A DNA stretch of 64,000 nt from JAWLCA01 sp050485905 (lineage in GTDB: Bacteria > Pseudomonadota > Alphaproteobacteria > Rhodobacterales > Rhodobacteraceae): NCBI GenBank assembly GCA_050485905.1, contig JBJHCH010000005.1, positions 1 through 64,000 on the forward strand, written 5' to 3'. Made by a program: the position numbers and the translations under genes. Shown here one piece after another: positions 44,782-53,375 of this stretch. Under the pieces are notes generated by a model that was given only the letters and a program-made list of their open reading frames with translations, was not told the origin of the DNA and made no database searches. Positions within the stretch are counted from its first letter, which is position 1; each line of letters begins with the position of its first letter.

Positions 44782-45822
44782 TCAGGCCTCCGCAAACGGG
44801 TCGGCGGGCACGTCGCCCTCGGCCCAGCCCATCGTCTTCCAGGTCCGCGCCATGTGGTCGGGCAGCGGCGCGGTGATCGTCACCTGCGCCTTGGTGATCG
44901 GATGGGTGAAGCTGATGGACCGCGCGTGCAGATGCAGCTTTCGGCTGATCTCGCCGCCCAGCTGCGCGCCCCAGCCGTCGCCCATGTTCTCCTGCCCCGA
45001 ACCGCCGTACTTTCCGTCACCGGCAATGGGATGGCCGATCTCGGCCATATGGGCGCGCAACTGGTGCGTCCGCCCCGTCACCGGCACCAGCGCGACCCAG
45101 GCGGCGCGCCCCCCCAGCGCCGACAGCACGGCATAATCGGTGGTCGCGCGTTTCGCGCCCTCGACGGCGTCGATCTCTCCGGGGTGGATGGCGCGCATCT
45201 TCTCGCCCTCGCCGCGCCCGCCGCCGGGCGCCTTGACCAGACCGTAGCGGATCGTGCCCATGCGCGGCTTCGGCACACCGGCGACCACCGCCCAGTAAAT
45301 CTTGCGGGTGTTTCGCGCGCGAAACGCTTCGGACAGGCGCCGCGCGATCCGCGCGGATCGCGCCAGCAGCAGCACGCCCGACGTGTCCTTGTCCAGCCGG
45401 TGCACGAGGCTGGGTTTCTCGGCCCGGCCGAACTTCAGCGCCTCGGCCAGTGCGTCCACATGCCGGTCACCCAGCCCGCTGCCACCCTGACTGGGCAGGC
45501 CCGGCGGCTTGTTGATGGCGATGATATGGTCGTCCTGCCACAGCACCGCCGCCTGGATCATCTCGGCGTCGGTCCGCGCGAGCGCGGGCTTCGCCGCAGG
45601 GGCCGGAGCGGGACTGTCGGGCAGCGGTGGGATGCGCACGACCATGCCCGTCTCCAGCCGGTGCGCGGCCTTCACCCGCCCGCCATCGACGCGGAGTTGG
45701 CCCGTCCGGCACATCTTTTCGACCGCGCCCTGCGTCACCTTCGGGAAACGCCGCTTCAACCAGCGGTCCAGCCGCGTCTCACCCTCCTCGGGGCGGACAG
45801 TCAGCATTTGCACCCCGCTCAT
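44782..45822 (-). CDS. rluC: RluA-family pseudouridine synthase (RluC-like)
   Basis: The 346-residue enzyme has an N-terminal S4 RNA-binding domain (GETRLDRWLKRRFP) and a catalytic domain with the nucleophile motif HRLDKDTSGVLLLAR. RluC-type enzymes convert uridines in 23S rRNA to pseudouridine. I cannot separate RluC from RluD by reading alone, so the exact target is uncertain. The start at 45822 overlaps the crcB stop by four bases. It leads a rluC–HAD–ATP12 run. Confidence 0.88.
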   Translation of the reverse strand: MSGVQMLTVRPEEGETRLDRWLKRRFPKVTQGAVEKMCRTGQLRVDGGRVKAAHRLETGMVVRIPPLPDSPAPAPAAKPALARTDAEMIQAAVLWQDDHIIAINKPPGLPSQGGSGLGDRHVDALAEALKFGRAEKPSLVHRLDKDTSGVLLLARSARIARRLSEAFRARNTRKIYWAVVAGVPKPRMGTIRYGLVKAPGGGRGEGEKMRAIHPGEIDAVEGAKRATTDYAVLSALGGRAAWVALVPVTGRTHQLRAHMAEIGHPIAGDGKYGGSGQENMGDGWGAQLGGEISRKLHLHARSISFTHPITKAQVTITAPLPDHMARTWKTMGWAEGDVPADPFAEA

Positions 45823-46196
45823 GCCGCCACCCCCCGTACCGCCACCAGACCCGCCAGAAGCGCCATCAGCGAAAGGATGACCGAGATAACGACGTAGACC
45901 ACCGCAGCCGCATGGTCGCCCCGTTCCCACATAAGGAAGGCGTCCAGCGAATAGGTGGAAAAGGTGGTGAACCCCCCCAGGATACCGGCCAGCAGGAACG
46001 GCGCGTAGCGCATCATCCCGCGTTCCATCAGCAGCGCGAAGAGCAGCCCCATCAGGAAGCAGCCCACGACGTTCGCGGCCAGCGTCCCCCAGGGAAAGCC
46101 GGTGCCGACCACCCGCGCCGCACCGACCGCGGTCAGGTAGCGCATCACCGCGCCGATGGCGCCGCCAAGGGCGACTTGCGAGAGGGTCCAGATCAT
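45819..46196 (-). CDS. crcB: Fluoride channel CrcB (Fluc)
   Basis: CrcB/Fluc is a dual-topology dimeric channel that lets fluoride leave the cytoplasm. The 125-residue protein has four membrane helices, the start block GGAIGAVMRYL and the conserved pore signature GGFTTFSTYS. No fluoride riboswitch was found upstream; only 65 bases separate it from rarA. Confidence 0.95.
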   Translation of the reverse strand: MIWTLSQVALGGAIGAVMRYLTAVGAARVVGTGFPWGTLAANVVGCFLMGLLFALLMERGMMRYAPFLLAGILGGFTTFSTYSLDAFLMWERGDHAAAVVYVVISVILSLMALLAGLVAVRGVAA

Positions 46197-46261
46197 GCGG
46201 CTTCTGTCGTCCCAAGGCGCCGGGATGTCAACGGCTGCTCATCGCCCCCGGTGCGCTGGGT

Positions 46262-47572
46262 TTAGTCCTTCCGCTGCCCGCGCAGCTTTGCGAAATAGTC
46301 TACCCGCTTCTTCAATTCCCGCTCGAACCCACGTTCGGGTGGGGTGTAGAATACCGGCCGCTTCATCGCCTCGGGGAAATAGTCCTGTCCCGAAAAGGCA
46401 TCGGGCGCGTCATGGTCATAAGCATAGCCCGCGCCAAAGCCCTGATCCTTCATCATCTTGGTGGGTGCGTTCAGGATGTGCTTTGGCGGCGGCTCCGACC
46501 CCGTTTGCCGCGCCGTGGCCCGTGCTGCCTTGTAGGCGACATAGGCCGCGTTCGATTTCGGCGCCAGCGCCAGATAGACGACTGCCTGCGCCAGTGCCAG
46601 TTCGCCCTCTGGGCTGCCGAGCCGTTCATAGGTCTGCCAGCCTGACAGGCAGACATCCTGCGCCTGCGGATCGGCCAGTCCGATATCCTCGACCGCCATG
46701 CGGGTCAGGCGGCGGGCCAGAAAGCGCGGGTCCTCGCCGCCCTCCAGCATCCGCGCGAACCAGTAGAGCGCGGCATCAGGGTCCGACCCGCGCACCGATT
46801 TGTGCAGCGCCGAGATGAGGTTGTAATGCTCCTCGCCCGACTTGTCGTATTTCACCGCCCGGCGCATCAGCCGTTCGGCCAGCGCGTCACGGCCTAACGT
46901 CACATCCTCTCGCCACGCCGCCACCTGCTCGATCAGGTTCAGCAGCGCCCGCCCGTCGCCGTCGGCCATCTCCAGCAGCGCCTCGCGCGCCTCTCCTGTC
47001 AGCGGCAGCGCGCGGCCCAGATCCTTCTCGGCCCGCTGCGCAAGGCGTTCCAGATCGGCCAGCGACAGCCGGTCCAGCACGATCACCTGCGCCCGGCTGA
47101 GAAGGGCTGCGTTCAGTTCGAACGAGGGATTCTCGGTCGTCGCCCCGACCAGAACGATGGTGCCGTCCTCCATATGCGGCAGGAACCCGTCCTGCTGTGC
47201 CTTGTTGAAGCGGTGCACCTCGTCCACAAACAGAAGCGTGCCGTGCCCGTTCGTGCGCCTCAGCTTCGCGGCTTCGAACACCTTGCGCAGATCCTGCACG
47301 CCGCTGAAAATCGCGCTGATCTGCACGAAGGCGAGGTCGGTCTCGGCTGCCAGCAGCCGTGCGATGGTGGTCTTGCCCACGCCCGGCGGCCCCCAGAGGA
47401 TCAGCGACGACAGGCTGCCCGACGCCAGCATCGCGCCCAGCGGCCCCTGCGCCGAGAGAACCTTGTCCTGTCCGATCACATCGGCCAGGGTGCGTGGACG
47501 CAGACGATCGGCCAGCGGACGCGTTGCGTCCGAGCGGGAATCATCGGGTTTCTGGTCGAACAAATCCGGCAT
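46262..47572 (-). CDS. rarA: Replication-associated recombination protein A (RarA/MgsA)
   Basis: RarA is an AAA+ ATPase of the clamp-loader group that acts at stalled replication forks. The 436-residue protein has the start RPLADRLRPRTLADVIGQ, Walker A GPPGVGKTT (residues 61–69), Walker B LLFVDEVHRFNKAQQD and sensor 1 VGATTENPSFELN. The C-terminal tetramerisation region includes HKSVRGSDPDAALYW. Length is standard. It is divergent from the small gene at 47.7 kb. Confidence 0.97.
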   Translation of the reverse strand: MPDLFDQKPDDSRSDATRPLADRLRPRTLADVIGQDKVLSAQGPLGAMLASGSLSSLILWGPPGVGKTTIARLLAAETDLAFVQISAIFSGVQDLRKVFEAAKLRRTNGHGTLLFVDEVHRFNKAQQDGFLPHMEDGTIVLVGATTENPSFELNAALLSRAQVIVLDRLSLADLERLAQRAEKDLGRALPLTGEAREALLEMADGDGRALLNLIEQVAAWREDVTLGRDALAERLMRRAVKYDKSGEEHYNLISALHKSVRGSDPDAALYWFARMLEGGEDPRFLARRLTRMAVEDIGLADPQAQDVCLSGWQTYERLGSPEGELALAQAVVYLALAPKSNAAYVAYKAARATARQTGSEPPPKHILNAPTKMMKDQGFGAGYAYDHDAPDAFSGQDYFPEAMKRPVFYTPPERGFERELKKRVDYFAKLRGQRKD

Positions 47573-47661
47573 CTTGCAAGCCTAGCGCGAGCGTAGAGCA
47601 GCGCAATGGCCCGCCCCTCCAAGGCCGAAACTGCTGCGCACGCACTATCCTTTTAGGCAGA

Positions 47662-47689
47662 TTGAACGCCAGCCAAACAACCGTAGATT
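47662..47689 (+). promoter_or_regulatory. Candidate promoter of the small-protein gene
   Basis: TTGAAC and TAGATT are separated by 16 bases. Transcription would start about 20 bases before the GTG start codon. Both hexamers are good by the standards of this GC-rich genome. Confidence 0.5.
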
Positions 47690-47716
47690 GGCATCACTGA
47701 CAAGCAAGGTGATCGC

Positions 47717-47905
47717 GTGACGGATAGACAGACAAATATTGATGCCGATCTTTTCGCCAGGGTTATGGCGCTGCCATCGAGCCTGCGCCATGACGTGCTG
47801 AAGTTCATCGGGGCCACCCGTTCCGACACGGGCCAGGATCATCCTGTTCGGGTCGGCAAAGGCGGCAGCGAGCCGGGGCGGCATCCTTTCGCACCGGATA
47901 ACTGA
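47717..47905 (+). CDS. Small protein of 62 residues, function unknown
   Basis: I do not recognise this protein. It has a GTG start five bases after AAGGTGA, a candidate promoter just upstream and an intrinsic terminator 24 bases after the stop, so it looks like a complete one-gene unit. It has no signal peptide or membrane helix. The N-terminal part (ARVMALPSSLRHDVLKFIG) faintly recalls the LPxxLxxEVLxFI motif of DUF2281-type antitoxins; no toxin gene is adjacent. The C-terminal part is Gly/Pro-rich and looks disordered. A minus-strand frame covers the same bases but lacks start signals. Confidence 0.55.
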   Translation: MTDRQTNIDADLFARVMALPSSLRHDVLKFIGATRSDTGQDHPVRVGKGGSEPGRHPFAPDN

Positions 47906-47928
47906 AATCCCCGAAACCCAGTACGAGA

Positions 47929-47953
47929 AAGCCCGCCTTCCGGCGGGCTTTTC
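47929..47953. terminator. Bidirectional intrinsic terminator
   Basis: AAGCCCGCC and GGCGGGCTT form a 9-bp stem with a TTCC loop, ending in TTTTC on the plus strand and TTTCTC on the minus strand. It can end both the small-protein transcript and the rpsM–rpsK–rpoA–rplQ transcript. Confidence 0.85.
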
Positions 47954-47980
47954 GATTCGGATGTGCCGATGCGGGTCCGA

Positions 47981-48400
47981 TCAATCCTCCGCGGCGAGCT
48001 CGGCTTCCTCGCGCTCGCGGTCGGCTGCGCCCTTGGCGGACGGATCGCGATCCACCAGTTCGATGATCGCCATCGGCGCCATGTCGCCATAGCGGAACCC
48101 GGCCTTCAGGATGCGCACGTAGCCGCCCTGGCGCTCCTTGTAGCGGTCGCCCAGCACCTCGAACAGTTTGGCGACATGCGCGTCCTGCTTCAGTTGCGCC
48201 GCCGCCATCCGGCGGGCGTGCAGGTCGCCGCGCTTGGCGAGCGTGATGAGCTTTTCCACCACCGGGCGCAGTTCCTTCGCCTTGGGCAGGGTGGTCTTGA
48301 TCTGTTCGTGTTCGATCAGGCTGCCGGCCATGTTGGCGAACAGCGCCTTGCGATGTTCGTGGGTCCGGTTCAGGCGGCGGTATCCGCGGGCATGACGCAT
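47981..48400 (-). CDS. rplQ: 50S ribosomal protein L17
   Basis: The 139-residue protein opens with the L17 signature MRHARGYRRLNRTHEHRKALFANMA (split here: MRHARGYRRL then NRTHEHRKAL) and has the conserved IKTTLPKAKELRP. L17 lies near the exit tunnel of the large subunit. A Glu/Ala-rich tail follows the conserved core, as in other alphaproteobacteria. It is the last gene of the alpha operon, 108 bases after rpoA, and is followed by the bidirectional terminator. Confidence 0.98.
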   Translation of the reverse strand: MRHARGYRRLNRTHEHRKALFANMAGSLIEHEQIKTTLPKAKELRPVVEKLITLAKRGDLHARRMAAAQLKQDAHVAKLFEVLGDRYKERQGGYVRILKAGFRYGDMAPMAIIELVDRDPSAKGAADREREEAELAAED

Positions 48401-48432
48401 GTCTATCTCCTATCTTCGTTTTGCTTTGTCAG

Positions 48433-48504
48433 GCGATCCATGCGTGCGGATCGCTCTCCTTGGGGCGGGATGCCCGGGTGGTCTGGGGGCGGCGTGCCGC
48501 CCCC
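48433..48504 (-). other. Two hairpins between rpoA and rplQ
   Basis: Two perfect inverted repeats occupy this gap: GGGGGCGGC/GCCGCCCCC (48485–48493 with 48496–48504), just after the rpoA stop, and GCGATCC/GGATCGC (48433–48439 with 48448–48454). Neither has a T-run. They may stabilise or process the rpoA 3' end. Confidence 0.5.
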
Positions 48505-48508
48505 GGCC

Positions 48509-49525
48509 TCAGAACTGGTCCTCGAAACGCTTGGCCAGATCCTCGATGTTCTCCGGCGGCCAGTCCTCGACATCCATGCCGAGGTGCAGGCCCATGCCGG
48601 ACAGCACTTCCTTGATCTCGTTCAGCGACTTGCGGCCGAAATTCGGGGTCCGCAGCATCTCTGCCTCGGTCTTCTGGATCAGGTCGCCGATGTAGACGAT
48701 GTTGTCATTCTTCAGGCAGTTTGCGGAACGGACGCTCAGCTCCAGCTCGTCCACCTTCTTCAGCAGCAGCGGGTTGAACTCCAGCCCGTCGTCCATGCTG
48801 CCAGCGGTGGCGCTTTCCGGCTCCTCGAAGTTGACGAAGACCTGAAGCTGGTCCTGCAGGATGCGCGCGGCATAGGCCACCGCATCGTCCGGGCTCAGGC
48901 TGCCATCGGTCTCTACCTTCAGGGTAAGCTTGTCATAGTCCAGGACCTGCCCCTCGCGGGTGGGCTGCACTTCGTAGCTGACACGCTTCACCGGCGAGTA
49001 GATCGCGTCGACCGGGATCAGACCGATCGGCGCATCCTCGGGCCGGTTCTTGTCGGCGGCGACATAGCCCTTGCCGGTGTTGACGGTCAGTTCCATGAAC
49101 ACGCTGGCGCCGTCGTCCAGATGGCAGATGACGTGATCCTTGTTCAGGATCTCGATGCCATTCGATTCGGTGATGTCGCCGGCAGTCACGACGCCGGGGC
49201 CCTTGGCCGAGATCGACAGCCGCTTCGGCCCTTCGACCTCCATGCGGATTGCGACGCCCTTGAGGTTCAGGACGATGTCGGTCACGTCCTCGCGCACGCC
49301 CGCGACGCTGGAAAACTCGTGCAGCACGTTGTCGATCTGCACGCTCGTGATCGCCGCACCCTGCAGCGAAGACATCAGCACGCGGCGCAGCGCGTTGCCC
49401 AGCGTCAGGCCAAAGCCGCGCTCCAGCGGCTCGGCGATCACCGTCGCCTGACGCGCGGCATCTGCACCGGGGCGAACAACCAGTTGCGTCGGCTTGATCA
49501 GTTCCTGCCAGTTCTTGTGGATCAT
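48509..49525 (-). CDS. rpoA: DNA-directed RNA polymerase subunit alpha
   Basis: RpoA dimerises to start polymerase assembly, and its C-terminal domain contacts activators and UP elements. The 338-residue product starts MIHKNWQELIKP; the N-terminal domain contains ERGFGLTLGNALRRVLMSS and the C-terminal domain has NCLKNDNIVYIGDLIQK and TPNFGRKSLNEIK. ATG 49525 follows GGAGG and gives the standard length; an upstream in-frame ATG (49573) is not supported. Confidence 0.98.
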   Translation of the reverse strand: MIHKNWQELIKPTQLVVRPGADAARQATVIAEPLERGFGLTLGNALRRVLMSSLQGAAITSVQIDNVLHEFSSVAGVREDVTDIVLNLKGVAIRMEVEGPKRLSISAKGPGVVTAGDITESNGIEILNKDHVICHLDDGASVFMELTVNTGKGYVAADKNRPEDAPIGLIPVDAIYSPVKRVSYEVQPTREGQVLDYDKLTLKVETDGSLSPDDAVAYAARILQDQLQVFVNFEEPESATAGSMDDGLEFNPLLLKKVDELELSVRSANCLKNDNIVYIGDLIQKTEAEMLRTPNFGRKSLNEIKEVLSGMGLHLGMDVEDWPPENIEDLAKRFEDQF

Positions 49526-49637
49526 GCGTGTCGCCTCCATTCCTGTGCGCGGCCCATGTCCAAGATCGCGCACGCCCGAGGGTCAAATGACGAAACCGGG
49601 CCGCGCAGGTCGCGCGGCCCGGGAAATGTCCTGTCTG

Positions 49638-50027
49638 TTACACCCGGCGACGCTTCGGCGGGCGGCAGCCATTGTGTGCGATCGGCGTCACATCGCGGAT
49701 CGAGGTGATGTTGAACCCGACGGCCGCCAGCGCGCGCAGCGCGCTTTCGCGGCCCGAACCGGGGCCCTGCACCTCGACCTCCAGCGTCTTCACGCCATGC
49801 TCCTGTGCCTTCTTCCCGGCATCTTCGGCAGCCAGCTGGGCGGCATAGGGCGTCGACTTCCGGCTGCCCTTGAAACCCATGGTGCCGGCCGACGACCAGG
49901 CAATCGCATTGCCCTGCACGTCCGAGATCAGGATCTTGGTGTTGTTGAAGGACGAGTTCACATGCGCCACACCAGCGGCGATGTTCTTGCGTTCCTTGCG
50001 CTTGATGCGCGTCTTGTCGCGTGCCAT
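49638..50027 (-). CDS. rpsK: 30S ribosomal protein S11
   Basis: S11 helps form the mRNA exit and platform region of the small subunit. The 129-residue protein has the S11 blocks HVNSSFNNTKILISD and GMxFKGSRKSTPYAAQ-like TMGFKGSRKSTPYAAQ, and the C-terminal DVTPIAHNGCRPPKRRRV. It lies 15 bases after rpsM and 112 bases before rpoA. Confidence 0.98.
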   Translation of the reverse strand: MARDKTRIKRKERKNIAAGVAHVNSSFNNTKILISDVQGNAIAWSSAGTMGFKGSRKSTPYAAQLAAEDAGKKAQEHGVKTLEVEVQGPGSGRESALRALAAVGFNITSIRDVTPIAHNGCRPPKRRRV

Positions 50028-50042
50028 GTCCGAACCCTCCCC

Positions 50043-50411
50043 TTACTTCTTCTTGCCGGCAATGGCTTTTGCCGGGCCCTTGCGGGTGCGGGCGTTGGTG
50101 TGGGTCCGCTGGCCGCGAACCGGCAGGTTGCGGCGGTGCCGAAGACCGCGGTAGCAACCAAGGTCCATCAGCCGCTTGATGTTCATCTGCACCTCGCGGC
50201 GAAGATCGCCCTCGACGGTGAAGTTGGCATCGATATGCTCGCGGATCGCCAGCACTTCGCTGTCGGACAGCTCGTTAACACGGCGGGTCACGTCAACGCC
50301 CACGGCCTCGCAGATTTGCTTGGCCGAGGTATGTCCGATACCGGTTATGTAGGTCAGGGCGACGGGAACTCTCTTGCCCGTCGGAATGTTCACGCCAGCA
50401 ATTCGGGCCAC
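50043..50411 (-). CDS. rpsM: 30S ribosomal protein S13
   Basis: S13 sits in the head of the 30S subunit and touches the P-site tRNA and L5. The 122-residue product reads ARIAGVNIPTGKRVPVALTY at the start and ends in the basic tail RKGPAKAIAGKKK, with the conserved RGLRHRRNLPVRGQRTHTN. The start codon is GTG, nine bases after AAAGGAAGA. It begins a promoter-proximal group rpsM–rpsK–rpoA–rplQ. Confidence 0.98.
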   Translation of the reverse strand: MARIAGVNIPTGKRVPVALTYITGIGHTSAKQICEAVGVDVTRRVNELSDSEVLAIREHIDANFTVEGDLRREVQMNIKRLMDLGCYRGLRHRRNLPVRGQRTHTNARTRKGPAKAIAGKKK

Positions 50412-50551
50412 GCGGTCTTCCTTTTCGTTGCGGTTCCGTAGCGCCAGAACCTTTTTTCACAACTCTGGCCCGACGGTTTGCACCCCCGGACCGGTTCGCT
50501 CGTCTGTCAGTGGAATCCAGCCGTCAGGACGATTCTCTTGCGAGAGGGCGT

Positions 50552-50580
50552 GTCCTAGGCGGAATCGCCCATGCCGTCAA
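50552..50580 (-). promoter_or_regulatory. Candidate promoter of rpsM–rpsK–rpoA–rplQ
   Basis: On the minus strand, TTGACG and TAGGAC are separated by 17 bases. It lies in the 175-base gap after adk and about 140 bases before rpsM. The -35 element is close to consensus. A long leader remains, which could hold autoregulation by a ribosomal protein. Confidence 0.45.
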
Positions 50581-50586
50581 GGCCGA

Positions 50587-51234
50587 TCAGGACGCATCCA
50601 GCAGGGAGGCGATCTGCCCGGCAACGCTCTCCACCTCGGCCAGGCCATCGACGCCGCGCAACAGCCCCTTGGCGTGGTAGTAGCCGATCAGAGGCGCCGT
50701 CTTGCGGTAGTATTCCATCAGCCTCTGGCGCAGGCTTTCTGCATTGTCGTCGGGCCGGCGGCGCAGGTCGGTTGACCCGCAGACATCGCAGACGCCAGGC
50801 TTCTGCGTCGGCTTCGTCCGGTCGTGATAGACCTCGCCGCAGTTCCCGCAGGTGAAGCGCCCCGAGATACGGTCGATCAGCGCGGCATCTTCCACCTGCA
50901 TCTCGATAGCGGCGGCCAGCGAGCTTCCATGCCGGTCAAGCAGCGCCCCAAGCGCATCCGCCTGCGCGAGCGTGCGGGGAAAGCCGTCGAAGATGAACCC
51001 GCCCCCGGCGCCAGTCTCCAGCTTTTCCTCGATCAGGCCGATGACGATCTCGTCGGTGACCAGTTCGCCCCGTGCCATCACCTCGGCCACGCGCCGGCCG
51101 AACTCTGTTCCGCTCGACTGTGCCTCGCGCAGCATGTCGCCGGTGGAAAGTTGCACCATGCCGCGACGCTCTGTCAGAAGCCGCGCCTGCGTGCCTTTGC
51201 CGGCGCCCGGCGGGCCAAGAAGGATGATGTTCAT
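50587..51234 (-). CDS. adk: Adenylate kinase (zinc-lid form)
   Basis: Adk converts AMP and ATP to two ADP. The 215-residue protein has the P-loop GPPGAGKGTQ (residues 7–16) and the long LID with four cysteines (CGNC then CDVC), a zinc-binding lid not present in E. coli Adk. FDGFPRTLAQADAL is the conserved core block. It overlaps the secY stop by four bases, as in many bacteria. Confidence 0.98.
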   Translation of the reverse strand: MNIILLGPPGAGKGTQARLLTERRGMVQLSTGDMLREAQSSGTEFGRRVAEVMARGELVTDEIVIGLIEEKLETGAGGGFIFDGFPRTLAQADALGALLDRHGSSLAAAIEMQVEDAALIDRISGRFTCGNCGEVYHDRTKPTQKPGVCDVCGSTDLRRRPDDNAESLRQRLMEYYRKTAPLIGYYHAKGLLRGVDGLAEVESVAGQIASLLDAS

Positions 51235-52592
51235 CTGCGGCCCGGCGCCTTTGCTCCGCCCCCGCGCCGCTTGCCGCGCAGTTGCGACCGTTCCAGCAGA
51301 CCCTCGTACTGATGCGCCAGCAGATGCGACTGCACCTGGCTGATCGTGTCCATCGTCACCGACACGACGATCAGCACGGACGTCCCGCCGAAGTAAAAGG
51401 GCACAGCATACTGGTTGCGCAGAACTTCCGGCAGCAGACAGACCAGAGCCAGATAACCGGAGCCCACCACCAGCAAACGCGTCACCACGTAATCCAGATA
51501 CTCCTCGGTCCGCTTGCCCGGGCGGATGCCGGGTATGAAGCCGTTCTGGTTCTTCAGGTTCTCCGCCACATCCTCGGTCTTGAACGACACGTTGGCGGTA
51601 TAGAAGTAGGTGAAGAAGACGATCATCACCGTGAAGAACAGCAGATAGAGCGGCTGTCCGGGTCCGAAATAGGCCATGATGGTGGACATGATCGGCCCGG
51701 TCTGCTGCCCCGAGAAGGTCGAGACCGTCACCGGTAGCAGCAGCAGCGAGGAGGCAAAGATCGCGGGAATGACCCCCGCCGGGTTCACCTTCACCGGCAG
51801 GTGGCTGGAGCCACCGTCATAGACCTTCATGCCGACCTGACGCCGAGGATACTGGATGTGAATCTTTCGAAGCGCCCGCTCCATGAACACTACGAAGGCA
51901 ATGGTCACCACCACCAGAATCATCACCCCGATGATAACCGCGGGCGACAGCGCGCCCGACCGCCCCTGACTGAAGAACTGCGCCAAGGCGGACGGTATCT
52001 CGGCGATGATGCCGACAAAGATGATCAGAGAGATGCCGTTACCGACGCCGCGGGCGGTGATCTGCTCGCCCAGCCACATCAGGAACATCGTGCCGCCGAC
52101 GAGCGTAATCACCGTTGATGCGCGGAAGAACCAGCCCGGATCGGTCACCAGATCACCGGCTTCAAGGCTGACCGCCAGGCCATAGGCCTGGAACGTCGCC
52201 AGGATCACCGTTCCATAGCGGGTATATTGGTTGATCTTCTTGCGGCCCTGCTCTCCCTCTTTCTTCAACTGGGCGAGAGACGGCACCATGGCAGTCATCA
52301 GCTGCACGATGATCGCGGCCGAGATGTAGGGCATGATGCCGAGCGCGAAGATCCCCATCCGGCTGATCGCACCGCCGGTGAACATGTTGAGCATGCCGCC
52401 GATACCCAGCGCGGCCTCGTCCATGAACTCTCGCAGCGCAATGCCGTCGATGCCGGGCACGGGGATGTAGGTGCCGAGCCGATAGACGATCAGAAGGCCC
52501 AGGGTGAAGAATATCCTGTGGCGCAGGTCCGTTGCCTTGGCCAGCGCACCCCAACTGGTGTTGGCGGCCATTTGCTCTGCAGCTGATGCCAT
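51231..52592 (-). CDS. secY: Protein translocase subunit SecY
   Basis: SecY forms the protein-conducting channel of the inner membrane with SecE and SecG. The 453-residue protein has ten membrane helices, the plug and lateral-gate region VYRLGTYIPVPGID near the start and the block QNGFIPGIRPGKRTEEYLD. ATG 52592 (MASAAEQMA) is preferred over an ATG 18 bases upstream. It overlaps adk by four bases and follows rplO after 103 bases. Confidence 0.97.
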   Translation of the reverse strand: MASAAEQMAANTSWGALAKATDLRHRIFFTLGLLIVYRLGTYIPVPGIDGIALREFMDEAALGIGGMLNMFTGGAISRMGIFALGIMPYISAAIIVQLMTAMVPSLAQLKKEGEQGRKKINQYTRYGTVILATFQAYGLAVSLEAGDLVTDPGWFFRASTVITLVGGTMFLMWLGEQITARGVGNGISLIIFVGIIAEIPSALAQFFSQGRSGALSPAVIIGVMILVVVTIAFVVFMERALRKIHIQYPRRQVGMKVYDGGSSHLPVKVNPAGVIPAIFASSLLLLPVTVSTFSGQQTGPIMSTIMAYFGPGQPLYLLFFTVMIVFFTYFYTANVSFKTEDVAENLKNQNGFIPGIRPGKRTEEYLDYVVTRLLVVGSGYLALVCLLPEVLRNQYAVPFYFGGTSVLIVVSVTMDTISQVQSHLLAHQYEGLLERSQLRGKRRGGGAKAPGRR

Positions 52593-52695
52593 ATGACACG
52601 TCTCTTTCATGCAAGCGCCGCCGAACCGTTTCCCGGATCGGCGGCGCAGGAAAACCAGTGGTGATGTAAGCCGCGCTGGGGCGGCCTACAACCTC

Positions 52696-53169
52696 TTATT
52701 CGGCCGCCACTGCAGACGAAAGCGTGACGGATCCGCCCGCCTTCTCCACCGCCTCGACCGCCGATCTCGACGCGCCGCTCACGGTGAGCGTGACCTTCGA
52801 GGTGATCTCGCCCTTGGCGAGCACACGAACGCCGTCAAGGCTGCGACGCACCGCGCCGCTTGCAACCAGCGCCTCTTCGGTGATCGGCTGGCCCGCGTCC
52901 AGCTTGCCGGCCTCGATGAACTTCTGGATCAGGCCGAGGTTCACGACGGCAAAACTCTTGCGGTTCGGTTTGGTGAAGCCGCGCTTCGGCAGACGCCGAT
53001 AGAGCGGCATCTGGCCACCCTCGTAGCCATGCAGCGCCACGCCCGAGCGGGACTTCTGGCCCTTGATCCCGCGCCCGGCGGTCTTGCCCTTGCCGGAGCC
53101 GGGGCCGCGCGCGACGCGCTTCTTCTTCCGGGTCGCCCCCGGATTGTCGTGCAGTTCATGCAATTTCAT
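52696..53169 (-). CDS. rplO: 50S ribosomal protein L15
   Basis: L15 is a late-assembly protein of the large subunit. The 157-residue product has the typical basic start MKLHELHDNPGATRKKKRV, the block GQKSRSGVALHGYEGGQMPLY (here split at SGVA) and a C-terminal domain ending in SSAVAAE. ATG 53169 follows AAGGAGA. It is separated from rpmD by a terminator and a GFA-family gene, so it likely begins a new transcript with secY and adk. Confidence 0.97.
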   Translation of the reverse strand: MKLHELHDNPGATRKKKRVARGPGSGKGKTAGRGIKGQKSRSGVALHGYEGGQMPLYRRLPKRGFTKPNRKSFAVVNLGLIQKFIEAGKLDAGQPITEEALVASGAVRRSLDGVRVLAKGEITSKVTLTVSGASRSAVEAVEKAGGSVTLSSAVAAE

Positions 53170-53264
53170 GTCGCATCTCCTTGGCCGGAATGACCCCCCT
53201 GCGACGGTTGGGATCAACGCGGCATTTCTTCGTTTACTTCATGGGCCGGTTCGGCCACCGCGGG

Positions 53265-53293
53265 GCAATACACCCTTGGCCCCCGCAAGGCAA
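53265..53293 (-). promoter_or_regulatory. Candidate promoter of rplO–secY–adk
   Basis: On the minus strand, TTGCCT and TATTGC are separated by 17 bases, in the 206-base gap between the GFA gene and rplO. A local promoter is needed if the upstream terminator works. Confidence 0.4.
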
Positions 53294-53375
53294 GACGCAG
53301 CCGGATATCCTTGACGCGCCCCCGATCCGGGGACGCGCCGGAAGCTTTCAAGGAACCGGCCGGGAAGCCGTGCGA

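Noticed and set aside
46197..46261. Fluoride riboswitch before crcB
   Set aside because: The gap is only 65 bases and lacks the conserved fluoride-riboswitch pattern.
47645..47884. Minus-strand frame of 79 codons over the small-protein gene
   Set aside because: It has no ribosome site or promoter, whereas the plus-strand frame has promoter, ribosome site and terminator.
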